Source: Halichoerus grypus
Lineage: Eukaryota; Chordata; Mammalia; Carnivora; Phocidae
Length of the DNA stretch: 64,000 nt
Reading direction: 5' to 3'
NCBI RefSeq assembly: GCF_964656455.1
Contig: NC_135715.1
Span: 73,917,414-73,981,413 of the forward strand
Made by a program: the position numbers and the translations under genes. Shown in pieces: positions 12,340-25,286 of the stretch. Each line of letters starts with the position of its first letter. The first letter of the stretch is position 1. The notes below the pieces were generated by a model. It ran no database searches and was not told where the DNA came from. It worked only from the letters and a program-made list of their open reading frames with translations.

Positions 12340-13110
12340 CAGGGGAGGGATAGCATTTGAACCTGGCTTTGAAGATGGGTAGATTTAGATGGGTAGAAAC
12401 AGGGGGTGAGTAACTGCAGACAGAAGGAACAACATGGACAAGTCCAGGGGCAGGTGAATGCTGGAGTGGTAGATAATGTTGGAAGATCATCAGGGTTTGG
12501 TCATGTCATTGAGGACCTTGATGCTAGGCTAAAGTGAAACATCATAGAAACAAAGGCATTTGAGCTAGAAGGTGAGATTGGTTGGAGCTATGTTTTATAA
12601 ATAAAAACTTATAGCTGGGTTTCTTTTCAATTGAAGAGGAACTCATCAGTTCCAGAGGCCAGAAGGTATGACAAAAGGCAGTGATGGTCTCAACTGTGGA
12701 GGTGAAATGGAATAAGAGGTAGCTGGAAGATTCAAGAAGCAAGATGTATGTGTGAAGAGCACAGAGGAAATCTCTCTATGGTATTTGTAGCCTTAGTGAC
12801 TAAATGCAGACAGCAGAGAAGATGTGAAAGTCAAGCTGGTGGAGGCTATATATGGACTACTCACATTTCTGGGAGGAAAGGAACTACAGGCAAATGGGAT
12901 ATTGAATTGGAGCACAGAAGAGAGGTCCCAGGTAGAAAGATCTACTTGTGAGTCATCAGCGTCAAGGTTGTTGGAGATGATGAAGGGAAGAGAAGAAGGT
13001 GAAGGAGAGCTCTGGGGACCTGGACATTGTGGGGGCAGAAGAGGGAGAGGTGGGAGAGGAGGAAGGCATATTGGAGAGATGGAAGGACAGGAAGGCACGG
13101 CCAAAGAAAA
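12340..13110. repeat. Purine-rich ancient interspersed repeat, family uncertain
   Basis: Text such as acagaaggaacaacatggac, tggtagataatgttggaaga, gttttataaataaaaactta and gatctacttgtgagtcatca resembles a mammal-wide old repeat that recurs around 42.0-43.9 kb in this window. I cannot name the family. Short frames in it are chance. Confidence 0.35.
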
Positions 13111-13129
13111 GAGACCTCTTAATTAAAAA

Positions 13130-13710
13130 AGAAGTATGTACCCCCATGTTTATTGCAGCATTATTTATAGTAGCCAAGATATGGAAGAAGCCCAAGTGTC
13201 CATTAATAGATGCATGGATAAAGAAGATGTGGTATGTATATACAATGGAATATTACTCAGCCATAAAAAGGATGAGCTCTTGCCATTTGTGACAACATGG
13301 ATGGACCTAGAGGGTATTACGCTAAGTGAAATAAGTCAGACCGAGAAAGAGAAATGCCAAAACAAACAAATGAACAACAAAACAAATGAAAAACAAAAAG
13401 CAGAAACACACCTGTAAATACAGAGAACAAACTGAGGGTTGCCAGAGAGGAGGCAGTGAGGGGATGGGCAAAACGGGTGAAGGGGAGCAGGAGGTAGAGG
13501 CTTCCGGTTACGGAATGAATAAGTCATGGGGATGAAATGTGCAGCATAGGGAATTACACTCCATGGTGTTGTAATAGTGCTGTATGGTGACAGATGGGAG
13601 CTCCGCTTGTGGGGAGCACAACATTACACAGAGAGTTGTCCCATCACTACGTTGTGCACCTGAAATGAATGTAACACTGTGCACCAACCATACTTCAATT
13701 TAAAAAATGC
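13130..13710 (+). repeat. L1 3' end fragment
   Basis: Reads cccccatgtttattgcagca, then ggaatattactcagccataa, catggatggacctagag, gtgaaataagtcagac and a 3' UTR ending in an A-rich tail near 13705. This is a 5'-truncated L1 of the type common in carnivores. The gaatattactcagcc block falls in the last coding part, the rest in the 3' UTR. Confidence 0.8.
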
Positions 13711-16114
13711 CACAGAAGAGAAGACAGAAGAGTTCCTGGCCGAGGGGGAGGCCACTAGTGACCAGTGGTGTGGAGGCTAAAGAAGACAAGGAACAAGAGC
13801 ATCAGTTTGCAATTCAAAGCTCACTGATGGTGTCTCTTTTATACTCTGACTCATTTTTGTTGATTCTTTTTGTTTTGCTTTGGATTTCACATGGATAGCT
13901 TTTGTAGGAACAACAACAACAAAATTTGCTAATGATCTCAAAGAGGTATAAGCCAGATTGTAAAGGCTTGCCAAGAGAGACTTCAGCGTTAGGAAATCTA
14001 AGCAGGAATTGTGGATTGCTCTTTGAGAAGTTCTACAACCCAGAGAAGGAGAAAGAGAGCTCAAAGTCAAGTGCAGAACCAACAGAAGGTTGCAGTGATG
14101 CCCCAGAACCCTCCCACCTTCGGGACAGCTGATTATTGAATTTCCAGGAATTATGTGAGCTTCTTGTTAAACTGACTTGAAATACTCCTACAGTGGATGT
14201 GTTTACCCTACAGATTATTGGCAAATACTACCCATCTGCCCCCTGCTCTCACCCGCAGCCAGTGGTGAAACACTTCACCTCTGTTAAGATGGAGACGGCA
14301 AGCAGGTTTCTAGGCTGGGAGATTGAAAAGTGGGTTAATAGGAGGTGGAGAGAAGGGAGAGGAAGCAGATCCAGGGGCTGGGGAAGCCCAGGTGTCTCCA
14401 GGCCAGGCAGGGATACGGAGGCTGTGGAGGAGGTGGGATTGTGAGGACGGGATGTTGGCGGCATCACTGCACGGACTCAGAGGAAAGAGTTAAGAGACTC
14501 CTTGACCTACCACGACTGAGCTGATAAGCAGCACCTCCAGATCTCATCAACTGAAGGAAATTAGTCAAGCGACAACAACAAAAAGACCCAAAATGCATCC
14601 TTAAGGAAAAAGTAATTTTAACTGAAGTTGGAAAGCCAGGCCTTTGTTACGGTATGATATTTCTTTGGGTTGTTGAGCTTAATGCCTTAGAAGTTTCATC
14701 ATTGCCAATGTTGAGCCTTGTGGTGGTGATCCCTGCGTTTTATAGGGTCACTCAATCCCATTACCCACAAATCATCCAAAATAAGAACTGGGCAAGAAAG
14801 CACCTTATGAATTTGGGTAAACATGACCCCCCAATATAACAAACTCTGTGTTTTCTTACTTAGGAGAAGATGAACAATCCAGATAAACGCAGCCACCATC
14901 ACTGGAATTTGAGGCTAAAGTTTGAAACTTAGTTCTGTGGGGACTGTACTCCCTAAAACCAGATTTGAAGTTTCTTTTCTCAAATAAGATGTTTGAGATT
15001 TACTCTTTCCTGATACTCCTGTGATACAGTCCTGACCTTTCAGAACTTTTATTTAATTTAAAAGGAGTTACAACAAAAGTACATTTTATCCTAAACATAT
15101 TGAGCCTTCATTAGAGGTTTTATGAAAGTTCTGTGTAGGTACACACACACAAGAAAAGAAAGTACAAGGAAGGGCGGAAGAGAGAGACAGAGAGACAGGG
15201 AGAGGGACCGAAAAGCACAGGCTTGGCCGGCTCTCGGGCCCGGAACCAGGTGTGATTTAAGCGTCTGCAATGACCCGCTGTCACATCTCTCAGGGCCCCG
15301 GCACTGGCTGTCCAAAACAACGGCATTTCACAACATTTCAGGGCTGATTGTGGGAGAGAGCTACCAGCTGCTTCCTTCCTTAAGACGGCAGTCCCCCAGG
15401 CTCCCTTGCAAACGTCAGAAACTGCAGACCTACTTCCAGACAAATACTTCAGGAAAAACGCTCTCAGGACAGCTGAGGACGCTTGGTGCTGTTCCCTCAA
15501 ATCAATAGTGTCTTTGATGAATGCGCTTGGCCCTTGGCTGCTGAGACTTCCAGTGGGGAATTCTTTGCAACTCTATATGATACATCATCTGGCCCATACA
15601 TAAAAACCTGCTTTTCTTTCCTTTGAGGATAAGCAGTGTCGTCAATGGACTGGAGCGGGGGTGGAGGGGTGGGGAAGGGGGGGCAGTTCGCGCTCAGAGT
15701 AAGACAGAGCCCAAGGTCTTGGACTCAAAAGTTCAGGGAAGGGTCAACCTCTCTGACTGAAGGTTTAAATTAAGGAGACTTTCACTACCATAGCTGAGTG
15801 TGGATTAGCTTGGAAATGGGACATGTTGTGGAAAGCAGCTAAAATGACATGGCGAAGACAGGAATAATAGTCCTAACAGAATCTAAAAAATGTGAGGTGG
15901 GTAATGAGAATTTCTCAGTATGTCCCTGGCACGGTCCCCAGGGAGGAGGTCGGGAGGGTAACACGGTGTCTGGTCTGCTTGGCATTCTTATCGTGAACTA
16001 ATAATTCGGCATCCTTATTTCTAAAGTGGTGTAATCTTTTCACCAGGATTTGAAGAGATCTATGCTGTAAGAGAATTTCTGAATCTATTTTTTTAAAAAC
16101 CAGCAAGAAAAGTG
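13711..16114. other. Unannotated intergenic stretch
   Basis: No gene or confident repeat family. About 15650-15685 is G-rich (gggggtggaggggtggggaa), a further G-quadruplex candidate. A purine-rich ga/aga tract lies at 15160-15215. Confidence 0.45.
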
Positions 16115-16117
16115 ATG

Positions 16118-16385
16118 GTTAATATATACTGAGACTTCACTGTATGCCAGGCACTGTGCAAAGAGCTTTGTAGACTTGGTCTCATTTGATGTCAGAACAT
16201 TATCACTTACCCCTCCATCACCGCCACTGCCATCCCCACCCCCATGTCATAAATAATGAGACCGGCTTCAAGAGTTTAAGTAACTGGCCCAAGGATAGCA
16301 GCTAGTGGGTGATAAGTGGCAGACCTGGAATTTGAGTCCAGGGTTTATCTGGCTTCAAAATCCATACATCTAATCACTTCCTGAG
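16118..16385 (+). repeat. MIR SINE
   Basis: Well-preserved MIR order: tatgccaggcactgtgcaaa, ataatgagaccggcttcaag, taactggcccaaggatagca, gacctggaatttgagtccag. Plus orientation. Confidence 0.75.
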
Positions 16386-17224
16386 ACCCTGAGGCTCCGA
16401 AGAGCTGGTTGTAAAGACACAGAATAGAGAGACCAAGGGTATTGGGAGCTGTGAGCCAGGAACTGTGGACAAGGACCAAATATATACGAGAACTATATTC
16501 TGGTCGTCTGAATGACCAAATATATATTTGTTATAAATCACAGTATTGCAGCAAGCAATTCTGTTGTGACATGATTATTGCTTTGATGGAAGTGTGAGAG
16601 AGTGTAGCAGGAACTAGCAGAAGGAGCCTGTAAGTATGCCTGGGAGAGCCAGAAAGAGCTTGAAAAATGGGTTGGAGTAGGCAGACAGAAATAGGGAAAG
16701 TTCCTTCCAAGAAGAGACAAGAGCATATGCAGGAAGATAGAAAGAGTTAGACAAGTCTGAGGAAGTAACAACAGTCTGAGACAGCTGAAGGACAACCCTG
16801 GGGCAGTGGTGGGGGACAAACAGGAGTGGGGGATGGGGCAAGCCTGAAGGTCAGTAAAATGCATACTGTGGCAGGGACTGTCATATACAAGATGCATATA
16901 CAATATGCGTCTCTCCTAGGAGTCTCTCCAACTCTGATGGTCTATTATTCCACAAGTAACACATGAGCTGGACTCTTTATTTCAATTCAGTTCAACAAAT
17001 ATCTATGGAGGGACCTACAAGGCATAAATCTTCACCCTTTACTGAGTCTATAGGTAAAATCCTTGTCCTTTAATTAATCATAAGCAACTCTTTCCAGCAA
17101 GTGGTAAATGTCCGAGAAGCTCTGCAATCCTCCTGGGCAGAAATCTTTTCCCAGCAGGATCCCTGGAGAGTCTCCTGTTCCTCCTTGTCCAGGATGTTAG
17201 CAAAACTCCCCATCGCATTTGTTA

Positions 17225-17600
17225 ACCCTAAAAATAGAAACTTCCAGTTATTTTACCAGTAGAAGATGGGTTCACCTGGGGATGAAAGAGAGTTGCAATC
17301 CGGGACAAACAAGCTGTAGCAAAACTGTAGGCGAGTTCGGGGAACAAAGGAGAGCCACCCGTTTTTAAGGAGAAAGGGGGTAATGGAAAAATTAAAAGTC
17401 CACTGGAGCAAACTGGGAGTTCCAAGTGTGGTGGCTTTTCATGGGCTGAGCTGTTGGCTGAAGATGAGGAAAGCGTCTCTTTCGGCGGCTGGAGTAGTAC
17501 AGTGGTATCCGCGTGCAAGTTCAAGTCCGTGCAAGCCCAAGTCTGGCTCCTCCTGTCAGGTCTGCAATTGACTACAAGTGGTAGGGGTAAGTGTTCCCCT
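17225..17600 (-). repeat. LTR-like element A (pair with 25287-25610)
   Basis: Shares an ordered series of blocks with the element at 25287-25610: ccagttatttta near the left end, ggggaacaaagga in the middle, and tggcttttcatgggctg near the right end. The better copy, on the minus strand, has CCAAT, TATA-like and AATAAA signals as in a retroviral LTR, so I place this one on the minus strand too. It is more decayed. I see no retroviral genes beside it. Family not assigned. Confidence 0.45.
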
Positions 17601-17709
17601 TGCTGGAAAACTCCCACCTCCATTGGAGCGAGGGTCCCCATTGCTAATTTTCACATATTCTGTCTGGATGTAAGACCCCTGAAGGTCTCCACATTTAGTT
17701 GCCTGGAAC

Positions 17710-20400
17710 TTTGAGGCCAACAACCCTGGCCCCTGCCTCTCATCCCTGCCATCCTGTCACCAGCTCAGGTGTGGCCCTCAAAGTGTCCTCTTTTGCCCAG
17801 ACTTTTCCCTCATTTTCCAGCAGCTACTCCCTGCGTCCTAACCGGTGCCCTGCTATCAGTTAGTATCACCAGCTCCAACTATTCCACCTCCCAGGCTTAC
17901 AGGAAACCTGGCTGAACCCTAAGAATATCCCCTACCCACTCTCTGAAGGGGAGACCCCGTTTTCCTTTGTACCGCAAACGTCTTCGAGCCCTCAGCAGCA
18001 CCCTTGCTCCCTACTGCTTCTTTCAGACCATTACTCTGCTACCCTCAGGTACAAACCTTGAAGTCCAGGCCACGCTCACCATACATACAGCTGGCAGCTT
18101 CTGGCCTTATACTCGCCTCTCATTCATCGAGGACGTTGATGCCTCACTCAGGATATTCCTTTCTACCCACATCATCCTGAGGACTTTAACCCTCATGGCG
18201 AGACTCACACAACATCACAGACTGGGCACCAGTGATCTTCCCTCTCCTCCACTGCAGGCTTCCACAGCTTGGACACTGGCGTTGCCCACAGCTGTCTTCC
18301 CTCTGAAATCTTACACCTGACTACCTTATGCCTGACTGTCATTTGCTATCATCCTGCTCTATCAGTTTGTTTGCTGTGCTCACCAGGACCCCCTAAGCCT
18401 CTGACTTCTCTGTTTTCTCCCGTCAGTTTTACCCCCATACCTCCACGTTTGCTCCTTCCAGCCTAGTTCCTGGAGTTCATCCCTTTCTCCATTCGTTAAG
18501 AAGACTCTAAGTGTCCTCACCACCTTGCCTTTGTACCACATCCGTCTTGTTACATCCATATCTAGGGTCAATTCAACAATCTGTTTTCCTGGTTGCCACA
18601 CATAGGCAGTTCAGGGCTGTTGCAGAAAACGCATAACCATTATAGACAGATGACACTATGGACGTATGGTGCAACTTCCAGTGCCCTTGTAAATTCACAG
18701 ATTCACTCCTTTTCCAATACCTTGCCATGGCATTCCAACTTTCACTTCTTTCCTCAAAGCCATTGAGAAATGAATCTTCAGCCATAAACTTCCTCAACTT
18801 CCTTCAAAGTTATCTCTATTTGGACTTGCCCTCTTATGTCCTTCCTGAATTCCCAGAGGAAAAGGTGTTCTCTTCCTATTTCAGTCCTTCTTGTCTCCTT
18901 CATGGCTAAGATCTTTCTGCATTGGTCCACTGTTCTGTATTTTCAACTTTTTCTACGCCACTGGTGTTTCCTTAACAGCTTATTAAATTTGACAAATCTT
19001 TTCAATATTTTAAAAAACTAATATTTTGATCCTACATCTCTCCCTAGCTACCCGCTTCTTTCTCTGTCTTCCATTTCAGAGTCAAACTGCCTGCTCACTG
19101 CCTCCACGTCCTTCCATCTCATTCATTGCTTGGCCTTCTGCAATCAGGCTCTGCCACCACAACTTCATAGGCAACTACCTTGGCATATAACACCAACAAT
19201 CTCCCATTTGGCAATTCTAATGGACTCTTTCCTGTCTTCATCATGACTGACTTAGAAGTGGCATTTGACGGTGTTGACCATCTCTTTCTCTAAAAGCTCA
19301 CTTGTTCCTTTGCTTCTCTGCACTACCTTCTCTCGGGCCATCTCCACCTCTGTGACCATTATTTCCCAGCTTCTGTTAAAGCTTCCTGTTCTCTGATCAT
19401 CCCTTCCATAATTACCAGCCCTCCTTGCCACTCCGTGTGATCACCCTCATTCACTCCTTGGCTTCAGCTGCCCTCTGTGTGAGCATTACTTTGAACCACA
19501 CATCTAGTCTAGATCTCCTCTGAATTTTACTCTTGGGTATTCAGTGTTCTTATAGACACTCCACTAGAATGGGCCATACAAAAGTTAACCATGTGCCAAG
19601 CCAAAGTCATCTTTCCTTCCCACACTTGCTCTTCCTTGTATCTGCCATCTTGAAAAATGTCACCACCAGCCACCCAGTCACCGAAGCCAGAATCCAAGGA
19701 GTCCTGTTTGACTCTTCATCATTCTCTAATGCAGCATCCTCAAACACATCCAGCTACGCTCCCTTAATACCTCTCATGACTCTCGCCTCAACGTTACTCT
19801 ACAGAACAAAACTCATGGTTTATCTTATCTGAGTGACTGCAATAGTCTTTTAATTGGCTTCTTAGCCTTCAATCTAGCTGTCACCACCCTCCAATCTGTC
19901 TTCCAGAGCAATATTTATAAAACACCAAATGGAACCTGTTTATTACAGATCAAAACTATTCAGTAGTTTCTCTTTGTTTATAGGATGAAACTTGAGTGCC
20001 CGAGTATGTGGTATGAGACCCTTCAACATTTTCAGCTCCGGACATGCTCTTCCTGGGACCTTATGTTTCAACCAACTACTTGCATTTCCTGGAACGTGTC
20101 TAGCTATTTCCAGTTTGTGAGGTTTTGTTCTTAGGCTCTTGCTGCTTAGAATTGCTTTTCTCTTCTTTATTACTTGGCAAATAGCTACCTGTCTTTCAGG
20201 ACTTGGCTCAAATACCATCTAGCCTGCTATCCCTCCTCTGCTGAGAACCAACCTCTGTCTATTCTGTGTAGAGTCTCTATCACAGCACTTTCAGTGATTT
20301 GTCACACTTATTTTTTTAATTACAAGCACTTGTAGGTAAGCACCATGTCTGATTCATCTTGATGTTCCCAGCATAGCACCTGGCAGGCCGAAGACTCCAA
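17710..20400 (+). repeat. Long L2-type LINE remnant
   Basis: About 2.7 kb of pyrimidine-rich sequence. Around 19255-19290 one frame reads DLEVAFDGVDHLFL, a decayed form of the D-x-x-x-A-F-D-x-V-D-H motif of L2/CR1 reverse transcriptases. Further on are gccaagccaaagtcatcttt, gtttgactcttcatcattc, and the 3' region with ggacttggctcaaataccat and gcatagcacctggcaggc. The frame is broken throughout. Length and order suggest one long L2 copy, though I cannot exclude several abutting pieces. Confidence 0.55.
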
Positions 20401-21290
20401 TAATTTTTGTCAGCTTTCTTGAAATATAATTTATATACAATGAAGCTTACCATTTTTAACTAAACAATTCAGTGATTTTTTGACCAATATACGCAGTTGT
20501 GTATCATTATTGCAATCACAATATAGAATATTTCCATCTCCCCAAAAGTTCCCTCAGGCCCCTCTGTCTTCAATCCTCCCTTCCCACCCCCTGACTCTTG
20601 GCAACCTCTGATCTGCTTTCTGTCAGTATAGTTTTGCCTTTTGTAGAATTTCACATAAATGAAATCAAATAATATATAACCTTGGTGTCTGGCTTCTTTC
20701 ATCTAGTATAATATTTTAGCGATGCATCCACGCTAATGCATATGTCTCTAATTCATGCTTTTTTCTTTCTCAGTAGTATTCCATTGTATGGAGATGCCAT
20801 AATTTCATAACTTGTTTATTCATTCATAGGAGAGAGATATATATACATATATCTCAACTATAGTTATCTAGTTGCTCCAGCATCATTTGTTGAAAGATTA
20901 TCCTTTCTCCATTAAACTGCTTTGTCAATTTTGTAAAAAATCACATGGCCATATTTATGGGGATCTATTTTGGGATTCAAGCCTCTATGTCATTGAACTA
21001 CTTGTCTATCTTTACACGGATATACTATCTTGATTACTACTGCTTCGTAACCAGGGAATATGAGTCCTCCAAGTCTGTCCTTCTTTCTTTCAGAACTGTT
21101 TTGACTATTCAAGGTCCTTTGCATTTCCATGCAAAATTTAGAATCAGCTTGTTGATTTTTATAAAAACGGCTTGCTGGCATTTTGATTGGTATTAATATT
21201 GCATGGAATCCATACATTAATTGGGAAAGAACTGACATATTTTTGTTGAATATGTGAACTCCTACATGCAAGGTGCTGAAACCCATTCAA
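20400..21290 (-). repeat. Old L1 fragment, antisense
   Basis: On the plus strand this reads as the reverse complement of an old L1 3' UTR and ORF2 end: ggcaacctctgatctgcttt, gtattccattgtatggagat, tgctccagcatcatttgttg, ttgattactactgcttcgta, ggtcctttgcatttccatgc. No intact frame. Confidence 0.75.
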
Positions 21291-21295
21291 TTTGT

Positions 21296-21445
21296 ATGGT
21301 GCTTTATAGTTTACAAAGCCAATTCACATGCATTACCTCATGTGACTCACCTAACAACCCTGTAAGTCAGAGGGAAATGCTGGTCTCACTTTGCAAATGA
21401 AAAGACTGAATCTCCGGAGACTTGACTCAGGTCCACTGGTGGGTG
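21296..21445. repeat. MIR-family SINE remnant
   Basis: Reads tgctttatagtttacaaagc, cattacctcatgtgactcac, ctttgcaaatgaaaagactg, typical MIR-family text. Confidence 0.6.
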
Positions 21446-21639
21446 TATGGTGGAGCCAGCTGGCCTGGTGTTTTCATTTCATTCTACAGTGTATTTGATG
21501 CTTGCTCCTGTAGATACCCATGTAGTATATTTACAATGCTGGCATGTAGGTCTAGGCAGAGCATACTTGCCCATACTGCAAATTCAACCTTATACTTCCG
21601 CTCCCTTACTCGGGTAAGAAATACCTTGCGATCCATCAT

Positions 21640-21830
21640 CCCTGCTTTCACACCGGCTCTGGGGACCTGGCTCCGACCTTCTCATGCATCGCAATCATCT
21701 GGGAGCTTTACAAATGCCACACACCCCCAAATTTTGATTCAATTGTCCAGGGGTAAGTCCTGAGTATCAATAATTCATAAGAGCTTCCCAGGTGATGTAG
21801 TATAGCCAGGATTGAAAACTGCCGGTCTGG
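21640..21830 (+). repeat. MER5-type DNA transposon remnant
   Basis: Contains catcgcaatcatctgggagc, atttgattcaattgtccagg-like text, and cttcccaggtgatgtagtat near the end, matching the layout of hAT MER5 elements. Confidence 0.55.
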
Positions 21831-22339
21831 GGTTTCCAGGAAAGGAAGAGCAAAAGTCAGAGGGGACATTTCTGAGAGTCAGGCAAGAAGTGAAAGTCCC
21901 ACGGGTCACTGGCCTAAGGGGTCCCTGTGATGGGCGGGAAGGAGGACGAGAGAGGTGGTTGGAAGATCTTGCCAAATTCCTCAGCAGATTTAAGAAGAGA
22001 TGCTAAAATTATGGCAACTCTTCTTTGGGGAATTGATCCCTATTCCTTTAAAAATATTCTTACCCTTACTGAATAAGAAATTTGACTCTCCTAAGATTCA
22101 GACAAATTCATCACAGGAAAGGGTTGGGGGTTATTTTGTCCAATTTTTGTGTTTCACAGATAAGAAAATCGAAGTGTCCAGATGCTGATGACTGTCAGCC
22201 TGTCTACCCAGTCCAAGCAAAGTCAAAACTGGAATTCAGAGTCCTGGCTCCCAGAAGGGGCTCTTCCCACTCCTCTGTGTGGCCTAGGCCAGCAGCTCAC
22301 TTTTTTATGGGGAAGTAGAGCCAACTGGGATGCAAGGCC

Positions 22340-22470
22340 TGATTTACCAGTTCATGGACCATTCTCGCCAATGGCTCCCAGGTCTTGGAGCCGTCAGAAT
22401 CACCCGGGGAATTTAAAACCTAGATTTCTGAATGCAGCCTGGAATCCAAATCTTTGGGTTGGGGACTAGA
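22340..22470 (+). repeat. MER5-like remnant
   Basis: Short match: gccgtcagaatcacccgggg, then aatttaaaacctagatttct. Low preservation. Confidence 0.4.
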
Positions 22471-23254
22471 ATTTTATTCAAACCATTCACTTCTCCCTTG
22501 CTCCCCTTTGGCCTGTTTTGCTTTGTGTTTGTGAACTCCAGGGTCTGGAGAGGCCTGAACTAGGGTCCTTGGAAATTCCTAGGTTTGGTGATTATCTGTG
22601 AATTTTAATTATTGGAAAGTCGATGCCTCCCTGCATAATTAGGAGTGAACACAATATTCATAGCCTTATGCAACCAAGATTTTCTCTCATTTCCAAAAGC
22701 TGAAATATAGACTGAACATAGCAATTATTTTAAGGCCACAGAAAAGCTAACACCAAGACCAGAGCTCCGGGCAACAACAGAAAAGCAGAATCTGCCCCAG
22801 CTCCTGTGGGTCTGCTCTGCAGGGCAGGCGGGGGCTCAGGGCAGGTAGGCACCGTTCCCATCCCCCTGCTCCCACAGTGCGTGCATCTGAGACCCAGGTT
22901 CGAATCCCCGTGCTGCCGCCGCCGGGGTGTCAGGTCTCAGCGCTCCTCTGTCCTTACCTGCAGAAGGGAGAGTTCTTGCCACTTGATGGGATGCTGCCCA
23001 GCTGCATGAGGCAGCACTTGTGAGCTCCGTGAGCGGCTTACGGACACAGGGCTTGTGCTGGAGACACGAGGGTTACCAGTAGCAGGGTTTGCAAGGGCCG
23101 TGTCCCCTGTCTCTGCATGTCCCCAGAAGTTCCCTCCCTGCAGGGGTGTCCTGACTGGCCGTTCTCTGCCTCCTTGACCCCCTTTCCTGCTTTCCACTCT
23201 CCATTTGGGGGCCTCACTGAACTCCCTCCCTTCCTTCTTGATTCACTCGCTCAG

Positions 23255-23445
23255 GTCAGTGGTCCTCAACCTTTGTGCACATTTGAAGAACTGGGGAGCA
23301 TTTTCAAAGGCACCAATGCCTTGGGCCCCCCATCGCATGGCTTAGGCCAGAATCTGAGGAGGAGATGGGGCGCCAGGCACTGTGTTTTAAAACATGCTTT
23401 CTGGGCGATTATAGTGTAGAGCTGGGGTGAGAACCACCGCTTTGG
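23255..23445 (+). repeat. MER5A-type DNA transposon, near full length
   Basis: Begins cagtggtcctcaacctttgt and ends gggtgagaaccaccgctttg, which form the expected inverted terminal repeats of a MER5-type hAT element. The middle has catttgaagaactggggagc and tgggccccccatcgcatgg. The length of about 190 bp fits the family. Non-coding. Confidence 0.7.
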
Positions 23446-25286
23446 ACCTACAATTTCTGGGAATCCCTTGAGGGTACAGGGAGACCATGTGCCCGGGGCC
23501 TCTGGTCTCTGAGCTCCTGCTTCCAGGCCCAGAAGTGAAACTCTTCTCTCACCTTCCTAGACACACGCATACAACGATGGGGTGGTGGGAACCCAGAGAA
23601 GAGGTTTACATTACATCAGTGCAATTACAAACCTAGGTATCTTAGTTCTTAACTGGCCTTTTCCCTGCCCCCTCCCAGGGGCTGATTACAGTTCCCCCCA
23701 GTCGCTCCACTAGCTGTCCTCCCCTCCTGCCTCTCCTCATCCTTTTTCCCACCCTCTTCACACAAGTCTCCTGCTTGAGACCCTGCCCCCTGCTTTGTGG
23801 CCTCTGCCTCATCTTCCACCCAAGAGCCTCAGCAGGGCCATTTCCCAAAGGCAGTTCCCTCCCTAGAAGGTGTCAGCTCTTAAGGGAAACATTCACTTGT
23901 GTCCTCTTCTGTGTACTCAGGTTCCTCCTGAGTCCCTCCCACAGGCTGGGCTGGCTGGTAGGCCCCTCCCGGGGCTGCCCTGAGTGCTCTGGGCCACCCC
24001 GGCCTACTGAACTGAGCTCTGAGCCTCGGTGGCCATCACAGTGTCCTTGGTGTCTGCCCTTGAACCTGCCTGGCTGAGAGCCTCAGGGTTTGCATGTCAT
24101 GGAAGCAAAGAGTGATACTCTTTCCAACCCAGGCCTGACATCCCCTACTCCCCCAACTAAGAAGCAGGTTGGACTACCCACAAATTGCTCAGAGTCTGGC
24201 ACACGTGCAAGTGTATGGACAATTACCATCCAGCATACGGTGCTGTAGCCAACAGGCTGCCGGCCTGGAAAGCAGGGGTGGGGTAGGATTGCTTGTGTCA
24301 GCAGAGGTAACTGGAAGCGGTTGAAAGCTTGACCAGGAGTTTTTAAGGCAAAGAGGAAGGGTTGAGGGGTGAGCACGCTGGGTAAATGGACTGTGTGTGT
24401 GAAAGGGCAGATTCCCCAGTGAGTGTGACACACTCGGGGACACTGCGGTCACTGGTTTGGCCCTGCCTGCCCTGCAAGCAATCCTTTGTCCTGTCTGGCT
24501 CCACTGAACCAACCAGAGCTGCTGAAAAGTGTATTGAATTTAAGAAAGCTGTGATCTCTTATTTCCTTGGAAAACCAAGCAAATAAATGGTTTAATGAGA
24601 ACCCACAGCACCCAGGGAACGGTGGGTGGGAGAAGGCTGAGGACGCAGGGAGATGTGAGGAGTGAGAGCCTGTGACAGGATGGGGACTCTGAGCGCTTCC
24701 GTCTTTGATCTGAGCCACTGAGGGTTCCACAAAAGGGTTCTCTCCATGACCCAATTCGCCTACAGAGAAGACCGTCTAGATGCCTGAGCAGCTGGAAACA
24801 CCCTCGAGTTCTTGACCTGATTCTTGTCCGCCGCCTCTTTCACCTGGCACGCAGATAGCACAGCACCATCCAGGAGCCCCGCCCACATTCCTTTGTTTAT
24901 TCCCCTCAGAAACCCATAGGTGGTATTTGCCTCACGGTTCTGGAAGCCAAGCTTCAGTAACTGTGTCCTGGCCGTACGGAACAGGGCAGAGACTCCAACG
25001 CCGGTCCTCTGGCCCCAGCTCCGCAGGCGCTCCCCGCCCCTGCCTGTCAGGGGCTCAGCAAACTCACCCACGGCAGGTCTCCCCTTTCCCGTCTGGTGTT
25101 CAAGGACAGCTTTGGAGGAGGCTGTGGGATGACAGACACTGACACAAAGGGGCAGACGGGCTATCCGGGGCCTGGCTTTGGACTTGGCGAGCTCCTCACT
25201 ACAGCCCTGATGCAAGAGCCCAGGAGCCCACTTCCAAGGACTCCTCCGGCCTGATTCTCACCAACCGGTCCTGGACCTGCCTTCCC
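23446..25286. other. Unannotated intergenic stretch
   Basis: No gene, RNA gene or confident repeat is seen. Moderately GC-rich with many overlapping short frames that share no domain features. Confidence 0.45.

Noticed and set aside
17491..17530. tRNA-like pair: tagtacagtgg (A-box-like) and gttcaagtcc (B-box-like)
   Set aside because: The two motifs are only about 24 bases apart, too close for a tRNA, and no acceptor stem can be paired. Not called as a tRNA gene.
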